DNA of 64,000 bases from Bacillus sp. FSL K6-3431 (GCF_038002605.1 NZ_JBBOCT010000001.1:4898001-4962000); one strand, 5' to 3'; shown: positions 53,756 to 63,701, numbered from the stretch's first letter. A program made the numbers and translations. Notes: generated from the sequence alone by a model not told the origin.

Positions 53756-54610
53756 ATGGAGAAATTGCAGCTTGGAAAACTAACGTTAACATGGCTAAAT
53801 GGTGGAGACACTTATATGGATGGCGGTGCGATGTTTGGTGTGGTACCGAAACCTTTATGGACAAGAAAATATCCTGTAAATGAAAAGAACCAAATTGAAT
53901 TAAGGTCAGATCCCATTTTGCTACAGTTGAACGGGAAAAATATTTTGATTGAAGCTGGGCTAGGGTATGGGAAATTGTCTGATAAACAAAAGCGAAATTA
54001 TGGTGTGACAGAAGAATCAAAGGTGGAGCAATCTTTGGCGAAGCTTGGACTGGTACAAGAGGATATAGATATAATATGCATGACACATTTGCATTTTGAT
54101 CATGCTGGTGGGCTTACGAAACGAGAAGGAGCTGGATTAGTATCGACTTTTCCTAATGCAGTTATTTTTGCATCTGAGATTGAATGGGAAGAAATGCGAA
54201 ATCCAAATATTCGCTCCAGAAATACATATTGGAAAGAAAACTGGGAGCCAATTGTCGATCAAGTACAGACTTTTTCAAATGAAAAAGAAATTGAAGGCGC
54301 AATCAAGATGATTCACACTGGTGGTCATAGTGATGGCCACTGCATCATCACAATCGAAAGTAATGGAGAACGGCTCATACATATGGGAGATTTAATGCCT
54401 ACACACGCACATCAGAATTCACTGTGGGTACTTGCCTATGACGATTATCCAATGGACTCCATCCGCGCAAAAGAAAAGTGGATACCTGAAACTGTAAAAG
54501 CTAGAGATTGGTTCACATTTTACCATGATGGCCATTATCGCGCGTTAAAATGGGATGAAGAAGGCAATATCATTGCGGCGGTAAAGCGGAAAAGAGCGGA
54601 TACCGAGTAA
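53756..54610 (+). CDS. ytnP: Metallo-beta-lactamase-fold hydrolase, YtnP-like lactonase
   Basis: The 284-residue cytoplasmic enzyme has the MBL metal motif HLHFDHAGG (His-x-His-x-Asp-His) followed by [10 protein letters not shown] and [11 protein letters not shown]. YtnP is a lactonase that interferes with quorum signals and streptomycin production in Bacillus. It follows trmB as in B. subtilis. The start ATG 53756 has GGAGGG nine bases upstream; a longer reading would run through the trmB terminator. Confidence 0.88.
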   Translation: MEKLQLGKLTLTWLNGGDTYMDGGAMFGVVPKPLWTRKYPVNEKNQIELRSDPILLQLNGKNILIEAGLGYGKLSDKQKRNYGVTEESKVEQSLAKLGLVQEDIDIICMTHLHFDHAGGLTKREGAGLVSTFPNAVIFASEIEWEEMRNPNIRSRNTYWKENWEPIVDQVQTFSNEKEIEGAIKMIHTGGHSDGHCIITIESNGERLIHMGDLMPTHAHQNSLWVLAYDDYPMDSIRAKEKWIPETVKARDWFTFYHDGHYRALKWDEEGNIIAAVKRKRADTE

Positions 54611-54624
54611 TGTGTTATGCAGTT

Positions 54625-54964
54625 CATGAGTGGCTGGTAAATCTGGTGAGTGGCATGTAAAACCGGTGAGCGGCTTATAAATCTGGTGAGTGGCTTATAA
54701 AGTTGGTGAGTGGCTTATAAAGTTGGTGAGTGGCTTATAAAGTTGGTGAGTGGCTTATAAATCTGGTGAGTGGCATGTAAAACCGGTGAGCGGCTAATAA
54801 ATCTGGTGAGTGGCTAATAAAACCGGTGAGTGGCTTATAAAGTTGGTGAGTGGCTAATAAAACAGGTGAGCGGCTTATAAATCTGGTGAGTGGCTTATAA
54901 AGTTGGTGAGTGGCTCATAAAATTGCTAAGTGACCCGTAAAACAATCTAGTAGTTAGTAAAGCG
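54625..54964. repeat. 20-bp tandem repeat array, about 17 units
   Basis: Units of exactly 20 bp, consensus GGTGAGTGGCTTATAAAGTT, run from 54625 to about 54964; the last two are degenerate. Variation lies at bases 7 (T/C), 11-13 (TTA, TAA, ATG, TCA) and 17-20 (AGTT, ATCT, AACC). A three-unit block (ATCT, AACC, ATCT types) appears twice, so local duplication occurred. With a length not divisible by three and TGA and TAA in every unit, all frames are closed; it is non-coding. There are no unique spacers, so it is not CRISPR. Confidence 0.9.
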
Positions 54965-54990
54965 CTGTGATTCTCCCGCAGTATTCGTAA

Positions 54991-55016
54991 AAAAACACCT
55001 AAAGTAGGTGTTTTTT
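54991..55016. terminator. Bidirectional terminator right of the repeat array
   Basis: AAAACACCT pairs with AGGTGTTTT around AAAGT, with A- and T-runs on both sides; it can serve ytnP and the minus-strand ytzB. Confidence 0.88.
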
Positions 55017-55052
55017 CGCTATCTGTCCTTGGATGTCAGCGTTTGTCTTGAA

Positions 55053-55364
55053 TTAGATGTGATAAACGTCAAGGACAGTTCCTGTGTATGCATCTGCAAT
55101 GAATTCAAATTGCTCGCGCGTGCCGTTATTGTTCATAGTAATTCCACCACGATAGACTTTTGTTTTGATAGCATATTTTTGGTAGTGTTCTGGTTTCATT
55201 TGGAGCCAAGAGCCATCTACACGTCCCTCTTTTTTGAATGCATGTTTTACATTAGCAAGCACCTTTTCACCAGAGACAGTGATTTTTTCATTTGCTTTTG
55301 TACTAAGACAATATCCTGTAATTAACCCAGCAGCAGCTCCGCTTAGGAATGTTTTCCAATTCAA
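55053..55364 (-). CDS. ytzB: PepSY-domain protein YtzB
   Basis: The 103-residue protein has an N-terminal hydrophobic helix (about 5-20) and a C-terminal PepSY-like domain (KHAFKKEGRVDGSWLQM... IADAYTGTVLDVYHI). Function unknown; the domain may bind proteases or metals at the membrane. TTG at 55364 is six bases behind GGAGGTG; a GTG at 55379 lies on that box. It lies between ytnP and ytoP as in B. subtilis. Confidence 0.82.
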   Translation of the reverse strand: MNWKTFLSGAAAGLITGYCLSTKANEKITVSGEKVLANVKHAFKKEGRVDGSWLQMKPEHYQKYAIKTKVYRGGITMNNNGTREQFEFIADAYTGTVLDVYHI

Positions 55365-55502
55365 AATATACACCTCCACCGTTTCTCGGTAGGTTTAGTA
55401 TACAGGAATTGCTCTATTTATTCGACTGAAATGATAGCTTTGGAGTTGAAACTTCTGTAAAATATGATCTATCAATCCCAATTTAGAAAGAGGTGGCAAG
55501 GA

Positions 55503-56573
55503 ATGAATAAAGATACACTGGATTTATTTAAAACGCTAACAGAGTTACCTGGGACACCAGGAAATGAACATGCTGTTCGAATGTTTATGCGTGAACAACT
55601 TCAAACATATTCGGATGAAATTGTTCAGGACAAGCTAGGTAGCATTTTTGGCAAAAAGGTTGGAGATGTAAATGGTCCGACTGTGATGGTGGCTGGACAT
55701 ATGGATGAAGTTGGATTTATGGTAACGAATATTACAGAAAATGGCATGATTCGCTTTCAGACGCTTGGTGGTTGGTGGAGTCAAGTGCTGCTCGCCCAAC
55801 GAGTACAAATTATTACAGAAAATGGTATAGTAGACGGCGTCATCGGATCAATTCCTCCTCATCTTTTAAGTGAGGGTCAACGGCAAAAGCCAATGGATGT
55901 AAAAAATATGCAGATCGATATTGGGGCAGATGATCGGGAGGATGCTTTACATATTGGTATTAAGCCTGGTCAACAAATTGTACCTATCTGTCCATTTACA
56001 CCGATGGCAAATCCGAAGAAAATTATGGCGAAAGCTTGGGATAATCGTTATGGTTGCGGATTATCAATTGAATTATTAAAAGAACTCCAAGGTGAGACGC
56101 TACCAAATATTCTTTATTCTGGAGCGACTGTGATGGAGGAAGTTGGCTTACGCGGAGCTGCAACAGCTACCAAAATGATTAAACCGGACATTTTCTTTGC
56201 GCTTGATGCTAGTCCTGCAAATGATATGACAGGTGACGAGAATGAATTTGGACAGCTCGGCAAAGGTACGCTTCTGCGGATTTATGATCGCTCAATGGTG
56301 ACGCATAAAGGAATGCGTGAATTTATTCTTGATACGGCTGAAACCAATAATATTCCATATCAGTATTTTGTTTCTCAAGGTGGAACAGATGCTGGTCGAG
56401 TACATATGGAAAATGAAGGCATACCAAGTGGTGTCATTGGTATTTGCTCGCGCTATATTCATACACATGCTTCGATTATTCATGTTGATGATTATGCAGC
56501 AGCGAAAGAAATGATCGTTAAACTAGTGAAGACTAGTGATCGTGCAACAGTTGATTCCATCATTCGGGGATAA
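55503..56573 (+). CDS. ytoP: M42-family glutamyl aminopeptidase YtoP
   Basis: The 356-residue metallo-aminopeptidase of family M42 has the metal ligands in [31 protein letters not shown] and a final HTHASI, typical of the two-metal tetrahedral enzymes. It degrades peptides in the cytoplasm. ATG 55503 is preceded by GAGGTGG; the family start MNKDTLDLF agrees. Divergent from ytzB. Confidence 0.93.
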   Translation: MNKDTLDLFKTLTELPGTPGNEHAVRMFMREQLQTYSDEIVQDKLGSIFGKKVGDVNGPTVMVAGHMDEVGFMVTNITENGMIRFQTLGGWWSQVLLAQRVQIITENGIVDGVIGSIPPHLLSEGQRQKPMDVKNMQIDIGADDREDALHIGIKPGQQIVPICPFTPMANPKKIMAKAWDNRYGCGLSIELLKELQGETLPNILYSGATVMEEVGLRGAATATKMIKPDIFFALDASPANDMTGDENEFGQLGKGTLLRIYDRSMVTHKGMREFILDTAETNNIPYQYFVSQGGTDAGRVHMENEGIPSGVIGICSRYIHTHASIIHVDDYAAAKEMIVKLVKTSDRATVDSIIRG

Positions 56574-57002
56574 AAAGTGGTTAATGACAAAGCCATATTT
56601 ATTCATTTGGTTTTGGTGATTACATTATAGTACCCTTCGTCTAACATATTAGAGACCCATTTATGCTGAAGTTGCAGTACTTCACCGGTTTTCTAGATAT
56701 ATGTTGATTTACAGGCTTATTACTGAGTTGGTGAATTCGACTCAGTAATAGCTTAGTAACGGATCTCAAGACGAGTGGGCAGTAAGACTCAGAGTTTTTT
56801 TTCCATAGAAGGGTCACTATATTATCCGATCATAGTTGTAAGTCTACGTTTTTTATTGATTTTTGTTTATATCAAACAACGTGAAGCCAGTTCATTATTC
56901 CTCGATTAATCAATGTAAAATCCCCCCATTATACATACTAAACAACGTTATGTTAGTAAATATTTAACTATTTAGCCTTATTGAAATATTTGAAATGATC
57001 TG
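56574..57002. other. Intergenic region before the sugar ABC operon
   Basis: No gene is seen. TATTACTGAGT (56718-56728) and ACTCAGTAATA (56740-56750) form a perfect 11-bp inverted repeat with no T-run. A run of eight T (56797-56804) behind a weak stem (GAGT/ACTC) may end ytoP transcription. Confidence 0.4.
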
Positions 57003-57096
57003 TTGACATCTATATTTTCGGAATGCTAGTATGGTAGTAGAGTAATCATAGTAGTAATCACTGAAAACGTGATAATCAGTAATGTAAGCGCTATAT
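57003..57096 (+). promoter_or_regulatory. Promoter with downstream cre box of the sugar ABC operon
   Basis: TTGACA (57003-57008) and TAGTAT (57027-57032) are 18 bp apart. TGTAAGCGCTATAT (57083-57096) matches 13 of 14 bases of the CcpA box at about +45, the usual place of repressing cre sites. ACTGA-N11-TCAGT (57060-57080) just before it may be a second operator. Confidence 0.65.
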
Positions 57097-57256
57097 TTAG
57101 GAGCGTGGATTTAAAGGAGTGCAGTTGCTTCGTCCATATTAGACTGAAATCAATAGTATTAGGAGATTACAAATGCTTATGCAATTCATAAATAATATTT
57201 GGGGTAAGTTATTTTATGAATTTGTAAGATATAAAAATATGAAAAGGGGTATCAGT

Positions 57257-58534
57257 ATGAAAAAGGTTGCGCTCACGATTGGTTTTCTGATATTAATTAT
57301 TGGCCTAGTTGCATGCTCATCATCAGGTGAAAAGGCGAGTAAGGAAGGCTCTAAAGGGTCAAAAGATCAAATAGAATTAACAATGTGGTTATGGCCTGGA
57401 ATGGGTATGGATGAATACATTAAGGAGTATCAGGAATTAAATCCCAATATTAAAATTAAAGTGCAAGAGACAGAGTATGCTGATCATCACCAAAATCTGC
57501 TTACAACACTAGCAGCAGGTTCCGGAGCACCGGATATTGCTGGTGTTGAATCAGGATATATTGAAAGGTTTAAAGAAAATAATAAACATTTTTATAATTT
57601 ATTAGATTATGGTGCAGATGATATTAAAGAGGATTATCTTGATTGGCGCTGGAGGGAAGCGGCTACGAATGATGGGTCGTCTGTTTTTGGAATACCGACT
57701 GATGTAGGTCCAATGGCTATGGCTTATAGGGTAGATATTTTTGAAGAAGCTGGACTTCCAACCAAGCCGGAAGAAGTATCTGCGCAAATGAGTACATGGG
57801 AAGACTATATAGAAGCTGGTAGAAAGTTAAAAGCAGCTACAGGTAAAAATATGTTTAATCATGTTGTTGATTTATATGCTGCCGCAAGAGAACAGGGAGA
57901 AAAACAATATTTTGAAGAAGATGGAACACTAATTATTGAGGATAGTGAATTAATAAAAAACGCCTGGAATTATTCAGTCGAATCGATGGATATTCATAAT
58001 AATACCGAACGAGGTACTACTGAATGGTCTGCTTCATTAGCAGCAGGTGATTTCGCTACTGTATTCCTACCACCATGGATGTTACAGAATATTAAGAATG
58101 ATGCGCCTGATACAGCTGGATTATGGAATATTGCACTTATGCCTGGAGGATCGGGAAACTGGGGAGGGTCGTTATTATCTCTACCTTCGCAAGGGAAACA
58201 TCCGAAAGAGGCTTATGAGTTTATTAAATGGCTAATGTCACCACAAACTCAATTGAAAATCTTTAAAGATAAAGGGAACTTCCCTTCTACTCCAGCTGTT
58301 TATGAAGAGCCTGAAGTACAAAATCTGGCTGATGAGTTTTTTAATCGTGATGATTTAGGGGCAATTTTTTCTGAGGCAGCTGAACAAGTAGAATATGTTT
58401 ACCGCGGACCAGACACTGGAACGATTAATACCATTATGGGAGATGCATTAAAAACGATAGCGGACGGGCAGGCCAAAGCCGGTGAAGCATGGGATAAGGC
58501 AATGGAAGAAGTTAATAGACAGGTTGAACGTTAA
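57257..58534 (+). CDS. Sugar ABC transporter substrate-binding lipoprotein
   Basis: The 425-residue lipoprotein has the lipobox LVACSS (Cys ~20) and a family 1 solute-binding fold (ELTMWLWPGMGMDEYIKEYQELNPNIKIKV, ADIAGVESGYIERF region, LPPWMLQNIKNDAPDTAGLWNIALMPGG, PKEAYEFIKWLMSPQTQLKIF). It probably binds an oligosaccharide. ATG 57257 follows AAGGGG; reading from an upstream ATG at 57173 would add an extra hydrophobic segment in front of the signal peptide. First gene of a three-gene operon; the sugar is not identified. Confidence 0.88.
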   Translation: MKKVALTIGFLILIIGLVACSSSGEKASKEGSKGSKDQIELTMWLWPGMGMDEYIKEYQELNPNIKIKVQETEYADHHQNLLTTLAAGSGAPDIAGVESGYIERFKENNKHFYNLLDYGADDIKEDYLDWRWREAATNDGSSVFGIPTDVGPMAMAYRVDIFEEAGLPTKPEEVSAQMSTWEDYIEAGRKLKAATGKNMFNHVVDLYAAAREQGEKQYFEEDGTLIIEDSELIKNAWNYSVESMDIHNNTERGTTEWSASLAAGDFATVFLPPWMLQNIKNDAPDTAGLWNIALMPGGSGNWGGSLLSLPSQGKHPKEAYEFIKWLMSPQTQLKIFKDKGNFPSTPAVYEEPEVQNLADEFFNRDDLGAIFSEAAEQVEYVYRGPDTGTINTIMGDALKTIADGQAKAGEAWDKAMEEVNRQVER

Positions 58535-58545
58535 AAATAACTAAC

Positions 58546-58578
58546 AAATAAGAGGCTGTACATTACTGCCTCTTATTT
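58546..58578 (+). terminator. Intercistronic hairpin after the binding-protein gene
   Basis: A perfect 11-bp stem (AAATAAGAGGC/GCCTCTTATTT) lacks a T-run and is followed by AAAAAA. It probably protects the 3' end of the binding-protein mRNA or partly terminates, giving more binding protein than permease. Confidence 0.65.
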
Positions 58579-58676
58579 GAAAAAAGTTGTTATCTGTAGA
58601 AGTTTCGTTACTTTCCGTTTTAAAGTCAGTGAATTAATACTATTAATATATCGACATTTATTGTAGGAGGTATTAT

Positions 58677-59603
58677 GTGGAAAAAAATATAGATATTAAG
58701 GAAGGCTTTAATATAAGGGGTAGGAAATACAGTCAGAAAGCGGCGGATAGACGATCTGGCTATTTGTTTATATCTCCATTCTTTATTTTATTTGGTGTAT
58801 TTGGGGTATTTCCTTTATTATTTACAGCATATTTGTCATTCCACAAATGGGATATTTTAGGATCAAAGGAGTTTATTGGTTTTCGTAATTATAAACTTTT
58901 ATTTACGAATGATCCATTATTTTGGAAGGCTCTAGGTAATACATTTAGTATTTGGGCATTATCAACCATTCCGCAATTAATAGCTGCTTTAGTTATTGCA
59001 TTCTTATTAAATCAAGCATCTTTAAAAGGAAAAGCATTTTTTAGGCTAGGAATATTTATGCCAAATGTAACTTCAATAGTTGCAGTAGCTATCGTTTTTT
59101 CCGCCATGTTTGGTACGAAGTATGGAATTGTTAACTATTTATTATCATTTGTAGGGATTGAGCCAATTCATTGGAGCGGCTCTTATTTCGGAACCCATAT
59201 TGTTATTTCAGCAATGGTGATGTGGCGTTGGATAGGCTATAATGCGATTATTTACCTTGCTGGCTTACAAGGTATATCAAAAGATTTGTATGAGGCCGCG
59301 ATTATTGACGGAGCGAATAAAATGCAGCAATTAATTTTTATTACTATCCCATTATTAAAGCCTATTATTATCTTTACTGTACTTCAATCCACGATTGGAG
59401 GAATGCAAATTTTCACCGAGCCGATGTTATTTGGTGTAGGAGGTAACAATCAGGGATTAACGGTAACGTTATATTTATACGAAGAAGCATTTACAAGATT
59501 TTCATTTGGATATGCTGCAGCAATCGCATGGTTATTGTTTATTATCATTATTATTTTCTCACTTATTAATGTTTTACTTACAAAAAGAATTAGATCAGCC
59601 TAA
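58677..59603 (+). CDS. Sugar ABC transporter permease, MalF-type
   Basis: The 308-residue protein has six hydrophobic helices and the EAA loop EAAIIDGANKMQQLIFITIPLLKPIIIF that docks to the ATPase. It is the first permease of the importer. It starts with GTG at 58677 behind GGAGG. No ATP-binding protein follows, so a shared ATPase such as MsmX is likely. Confidence 0.9.
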   Translation: MEKNIDIKEGFNIRGRKYSQKAADRRSGYLFISPFFILFGVFGVFPLLFTAYLSFHKWDILGSKEFIGFRNYKLLFTNDPLFWKALGNTFSIWALSTIPQLIAALVIAFLLNQASLKGKAFFRLGIFMPNVTSIVAVAIVFSAMFGTKYGIVNYLLSFVGIEPIHWSGSYFGTHIVISAMVMWRWIGYNAIIYLAGLQGISKDLYEAAIIDGANKMQQLIFITIPLLKPIIIFTVLQSTIGGMQIFTEPMLFGVGGNNQGLTVTLYLYEEAFTRFSFGYAAAIAWLLFIIIIIFSLINVLLTKRIRSA

Positions 59604-59620
59604 GATAGGGGGATGATATT

Positions 59621-60457
59621 GTGAAGGAAGTCGGAGAAAAAAAATTACCGAAAATATTATTGTATGTATTTATCACTATAAGTACCTTAATTTCAATCTT
59701 TCCTTTTTATTGGATGTTTGTGATAGGTTCAAATACTACGAGCGATATTAATAAATTTCCACCTATAGTCATACCAGGATCTAATTTTTTAGTGAATGCA
59801 AAACAAGTATTTGAACGAATTGACTTTTTTGGTTCTATATTGAATTCATTGATCATCTCAACTGCGATCACTTTATCTGTACTATTCTTTTGTTCTTTAG
59901 CGGGTTTTGCGTTTTCTAAGTTACATTTTAAAGGGCGCGATGGAATGTTTATATTTTTGCTTGCTACAATGATGATTCCTCCTCAATTAGGGCTTATACC
60001 TAATTTTATGCTAATCAGTTCATTGGGTTGGTTAGATGATATAAAAGCGGTTATCGTTCCGGGAATGGTATCAGCATTCGGTGTGTTTTGGATGAGACAA
60101 TTTATTTCATCTGCCGTTCCGTACGAGCTTATTGAGGCATCGAGAATTGATGGATGTAGTAATTTCAGAACATATTGGAATATTGTTATACCCGCAGTTC
60201 GCCCTGGATTAGCAACACTGGGAATTGTCACTTTTATGGGAGCATGGAACGATTTTTTATGGCCCCTAATTGTCTTAAAAGATCAAAGTTCTCACACAAT
60301 TCAAATAGCATTAAGAACACTTAACGATGTTTATTTTACAGATTACTCAATGATTCTTGCTGGTACATTTATGGCGACACTACCTATTTTAATTGTATTC
60401 CTTCTATTTAGTAAGCAATTTATCGCCGGTATTACAGATGGTGCTGTAAAAAGTTGA
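59621..60457 (+). CDS. Sugar ABC transporter permease, MalG-type
   Basis: The 278-residue protein has six helices and the EAA loop (EASRIDGCSNFRTYWNIVIPAVRPGLATLG). It is the second permease of the importer and the last gene of the operon. GTG at 59621 is preceded by GGGGG. Seventeen bases separate it from the first permease. Confidence 0.9.
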   Translation: MKEVGEKKLPKILLYVFITISTLISIFPFYWMFVIGSNTTSDINKFPPIVIPGSNFLVNAKQVFERIDFFGSILNSLIISTAITLSVLFFCSLAGFAFSKLHFKGRDGMFIFLLATMMIPPQLGLIPNFMLISSLGWLDDIKAVIVPGMVSAFGVFWMRQFISSAVPYELIEASRIDGCSNFRTYWNIVIPAVRPGLATLGIVTFMGAWNDFLWPLIVLKDQSSHTIQIALRTLNDVYFTDYSMILAGTFMATLPILIVFLLFSKQFIAGITDGAVKS

Positions 60458-60483
60458 AATATCTATAAAAAATATGGAGATGT

Positions 60484-60519
60484 AGCTGTCGAGGAATCTC
60501 GACAGCTTTTGTCTTTTTA
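60484..60519 (+). terminator. Terminator of the sugar ABC operon
   Basis: A perfect 10-bp stem AGCTGTCGAG/CTCGACAGCT with GAAT loop, followed by TTTTGTCTTTTT. Confidence 0.92.
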
Positions 60520-60898
60520 AAACTAGGTTATTAGTAAAACACTACATTCTACACAGAATAATAATGTTTAATTAAAGATTGTATCAATGAAGGTTTTCTC
60601 CATATGATTATCCACGGCAAAAAATAAACACATCAATTATCCTTTATTTAAGGTAAACTGTTGATAACGAATTTATAGTATATTCTATTCGATGGCATAA
60701 TTTGATAAAAAATAGAGAAGGATTTTGTTATTTTCGATTGAAAGTGATCAGGGGAACAATTATTATCCAATTACAGGCAGGAATGTCCAGTAATATTTTG
60801 TGGGAAATACACATCTACATTTACGGGAGAATTGTCTCATTTCAATAATATGATCTATTAATATTCAAGAAGATAGTGTATAAAAAGGAGATTAGAAA
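60520..60898. other. Intergenic region before the DUF84 NTPase
   Basis: No gene, hairpin or operator was recognised in these ~380 bp. Confidence 0.3.
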
Positions 60899-61465
60899 AT
60901 GAACATTGCTATAGGTTCCCGCAATACTGCAAAGGTAATGGCTGTGGAAATAACATTACTGGAAGCAGGGCATTCATCATCTATTGTACAGGTAGATGCA
61001 CCATCAAATGTAAGCAACATGCCGTTTTCAGATGAAGAGACAATGCAAGGGGCTATCAATAGAGCAGAATTTTGTTTAGCAAACCCTGATATAGATATGG
61101 CGTTTGGTTTGGAAGGGGGGGTTATGGAGACCAAATTTGGCTTGTTTTTGTGCAATTGGGGAGCTGTCGCGGCAAGAGGAAAAGAGACAATCATTGCTGG
61201 AGGTGCGAGGATCAAGCTGCCCGAAGAGATTGCACAACGCTTGCGATTAGGTGAAGAATTGGGACCATTGATGGATGAATACAGTCAGCGGAAAAACGTA
61301 CGGTCGAAGGAAGGAGCAATAGGAATTTTCACGAATGGAGCGGTAAATCGTTCAGATATGTTTATGCACATCATGAAAATGCTCGTTGGTCAATTGGAGA
61401 GTGTGAATCCGCAAGCTGCGGGTTACACCGGAATCGCCACAAAACGTGGCGATCTCAGCAGATGA
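60899..61465 (+). CDS. Inosine/xanthosine triphosphatase (DUF84/YjjX family)
   Basis: The 188-residue protein starts with IAIGSRNTAKVMAVE, the nucleotide-binding signature of the family, and has FGLEGGVMET, CNWGAVAARG and the RSKEGAIGIFTNG region. Members hydrolyse the non-canonical nucleotides ITP and XTP and so keep the nucleotide pool clean. RBS AAAAGGAG. It is convergent with ytoQ (seven-base gap) with no clear terminator. Confidence 0.88.
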   Translation: MNIAIGSRNTAKVMAVEITLLEAGHSSSIVQVDAPSNVSNMPFSDEETMQGAINRAEFCLANPDIDMAFGLEGGVMETKFGLFLCNWGAVAARGKETIIAGGARIKLPEEIAQRLRLGEELGPLMDEYSQRKNVRSKEGAIGIFTNGAVNRSDMFMHIMKMLVGQLESVNPQAAGYTGIATKRGDLSR

Positions 61466-61472
61466 TCCTTGT

Positions 61473-61913
61473 TTATTCAAAAATATAAGCGAGTGCCTTA
61501 ATTGCTTGGTTGACGGTTTGAACGGTTGCGTTTGCTTTTCCAGATAACTCTTTGAGCGGGTGATGTAATTCAGCTGGACGAATAAGGATGAGCGATTTAC
61601 CAAGTGTAATCGCTGTACTCGCGTCCATAGCAGTATTCCATTGTTTATATTTTTCACCAAAAAAGGCGATGACAAGATCAGATTTCTTCATTAACAATTC
61701 TGTTCGCAAATTATTAAAGCTCGATGCAGCTGCATCATGAAAAATTGGATTAGGTTGTGCACCTAAAATTTCCGCTCCAATTCCATCAGAACGATCATGG
61801 TCCTCCATCGGTCCAACAAATTCTACAGGAAGTTGTAGTGTTTTCACTTTTTCTTTTATTTCAGAACGCCAAGTACTATGAATTTCACCTGCTAAATAGA
61901 CTGTTAACTTCAT
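61473..61913 (-). CDS. ytoQ: YtoQ-family protein
   Basis: The 146-residue cytoplasmic protein resembles nucleoside 2-deoxyribosyltransferase-like YtoQ (KLTVYLAGEIHSTWRSEIKE, LRTELLMKKSDLVIAFFGEKYKQWNTAMDASTAITLGKSLILIRP). Function unknown. The ATG at 61913 lies five bases behind GGAGGAG; a longer reading to 61940 would cover that site. ytoP and ytpP are also in this window, as in B. subtilis. Confidence 0.85.
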   Translation of the reverse strand: MKLTVYLAGEIHSTWRSEIKEKVKTLQLPVEFVGPMEDHDRSDGIGAEILGAQPNPIFHDAAASSFNNLRTELLMKKSDLVIAFFGEKYKQWNTAMDASTAITLGKSLILIRPAELHHPLKELSGKANATVQTVNQAIKALAYIFE

Positions 61914-62054
61914 TAAAATCTCCTCCAATCTGTAATACATTTCATTCTATCATTCGCGACAGAAAATGTCCTTTCACGCCAATTTAGGGTTGTCAAGTAG
62001 TTTTTCCGAGTAGTATGATAGGTGGGAAGTCGATAAAGGAAGGGGACACTTTTT

Positions 62055-62561
62055 ATGAACAAAATCACTGTATGTCTAATGATTGCGATAACTGTGCTCT
62101 TCATTGCTGCATGTGGCAAGTCTTTTGAAAAAGAAAAAGTAAAAGCGGAAGATCATGCTGAACAAGCCTTTTTAAATATATCACCTATAAATGAAACTTT
62201 GGATACAATAGCATTTCATTTACCTACAGGCCTTAGCATTAAAAATGAGGAGCCAAACAATATTATTTTAGAAAAAGGAACACATCCATATATCCTTTTC
62301 TACAATCCAAATGAAGACATGAAAAGTGAAGAATTATATGAGATGGAGAAAAGTAACGCAGAAAATATTGTCGTTGATAGAACATTTAATGATGATAATC
62401 GATTTGGTTATTTGATAATTATAGAACAAGGAGAAGATCTTTATGAAGTCACTGTGGGTATAGGTGGTGTTAAGGCAACGACTGAGTCAAAATTAAACAA
62501 TATTGTTACAGATACTGATGTATTGATGAAAATGGTTTCTTCAGCAAAAATAAAAGAATAA
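62055..62561 (+). CDS. Hypothetical lipoprotein
   Basis: The 168-residue product has a lipoprotein signal with the lipobox FIAACGK (Cys ~20) and a soluble body rich in beta strands (HPYILFYNPNEDM, RFGYLIIIEQGEDLYEVTVGIGG). Not recognised. RBS AAGGAAGGGG. A terminator follows. Confidence 0.7.
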   Translation: MNKITVCLMIAITVLFIAACGKSFEKEKVKAEDHAEQAFLNISPINETLDTIAFHLPTGLSIKNEEPNNIILEKGTHPYILFYNPNEDMKSEELYEMEKSNAENIVVDRTFNDDNRFGYLIIIEQGEDLYEVTVGIGGVKATTESKLNNIVTDTDVLMKMVSSAKIKE

Positions 62562-62568
62562 ATCTTTG

Positions 62569-62612
62569 AATAAGTACTTCCAATTTATTACTGGGAGTGC
62601 TTATTTATTTTT
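62569..62612 (+). terminator. Terminator of the lipoprotein gene
   Basis: AATAAGTACTTCCA pairs with TGGGAGTGCTTATT (two G-T pairs), followed by TATTTTT. Confidence 0.85.
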
Positions 62613-62683
62613 AAAAAGTATAGACAAAATATACACATGTCTTTACACTAGTTAAGTAGAAGGAGATATTAAGGGGGATGAGC

Positions 62684-63700
62684 ATGAAGGGTTTCTTAAC
62701 TAGAAAAGGAGTACATGTTTCCACGAAAGCATATTTAATAGATGCGCTTAGCTATATGGCGCTTGGACTTTTTTCATCTTTAATTATTGGGTTGATTATT
62801 AAAACAGTTGGGGAACAGCTTAAATGGCCATTTTTTGTGGAGATGGGTCAGTTGGCGATGGATTTGATGGGCCCAGCGATTGGAGCTGCGATTGCTTTTG
62901 GACTAGGTGCACCTCCATTGGTAATTTTTGCTGCAGTTGCAACAGGCGCAGCAGGAGCTACATTTGGCGGTCCAGCTGGTGCTTACGTGGCTGCATTGAT
63001 TTCGACGGAAATAGGAAAAATGGTGAGTAAGGAAACGAAAGTGGATATTATAGTGACTCCATTTGTGACGATCTTCACAGGCTTTGCGATTGCAAAATTT
63101 GTCGGAGCGCCAATTTCAGAATTTATGACGATATTCGGTGGATGGATTGTCTGGGGAACAGAGCAAAAACCAATTCTCATGGGAATTCTTGTTGCGACAT
63201 TAATGGGGTTAGCTTTGACTGCGCCGATATCAAGTGCAGCAATTGCATTTATGCTTGATTTAAATGGGCTTGCAGCAGGAGTAGCAACAATAGGGTGCAG
63301 TGCCCAAATGATTGGCTTTGCAGTTGCAAGTTACCGGGAAAATAAATTAGGTGGTCTACTTGCGATTGGTCTTGGGACTTCAATGCTGCAAGTGCCGAAT
63401 ATTATTCGTTATCCTCTGATCCTAATACCGCCAACAGTTGCCGGAATGATAGTAGCACCGTTTGGGGCGACTGTTTGGAGAATGACGAGTAATGCCGCGG
63501 GCGCTGGGATGGGAACGAGTGGTTTCGTTGGGCAAATTATGACATTTACAACGATGGGGTTCTCAGGACAAATTTTATTACAAGTCATTGTACTCCATAT
63601 TTTAGGCCCGGCTGTGATAAGCTTAATTATATCTGAGTTTATGAGAAAGCGTGGCTGGATTAAACCGGGCCAAATGCTAATCAACACTGGAGGGAAATAA
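62684..63700 (+). CDS. PTS EIIC-like membrane protein (PTS_EIIC_2 type)
   Basis: The 338-residue polytopic protein is Gly/Ala-rich with about nine hydrophobic helices, of the PTS_EIIC_2/PfoR-like family ([38 protein letters not shown]). No EIIA or EIIB domain is present and no sugar genes are near, so phosphotransfer is not shown; the family may be a permease or regulator of other type. ATG 62684 has six bases to AAGGGGG; the ATG at 62678 abuts it. ytpP follows directly. Confidence 0.75.
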   Translation: MKGFLTRKGVHVSTKAYLIDALSYMALGLFSSLIIGLIIKTVGEQLKWPFFVEMGQLAMDLMGPAIGAAIAFGLGAPPLVIFAAVATGAAGATFGGPAGAYVAALISTEIGKMVSKETKVDIIVTPFVTIFTGFAIAKFVGAPISEFMTIFGGWIVWGTEQKPILMGILVATLMGLALTAPISSAAIAFMLDLNGLAAGVATIGCSAQMIGFAVASYRENKLGGLLAIGLGTSMLQVPNIIRYPLILIPPTVAGMIVAPFGATVWRMTSNAAGAGMGTSGFVGQIMTFTTMGFSGQILLQVIVLHILGPAVISLIISEFMRKRGWIKPGQMLINTGGK

Positions 63701-63701
63701 A

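Noticed and set aside
54625..54964. Tandem array read as a CRISPR array
   Set aside because: There are no unique spacers between repeats; the units are directly joined and vary by point changes, and no cas gene is near.
54625..54964. Tandem array read as a repeat protein gene
   Set aside because: Each 20-bp unit shifts the frame by two bases and contains TGA and TAA, so all frames close within 60 bp.
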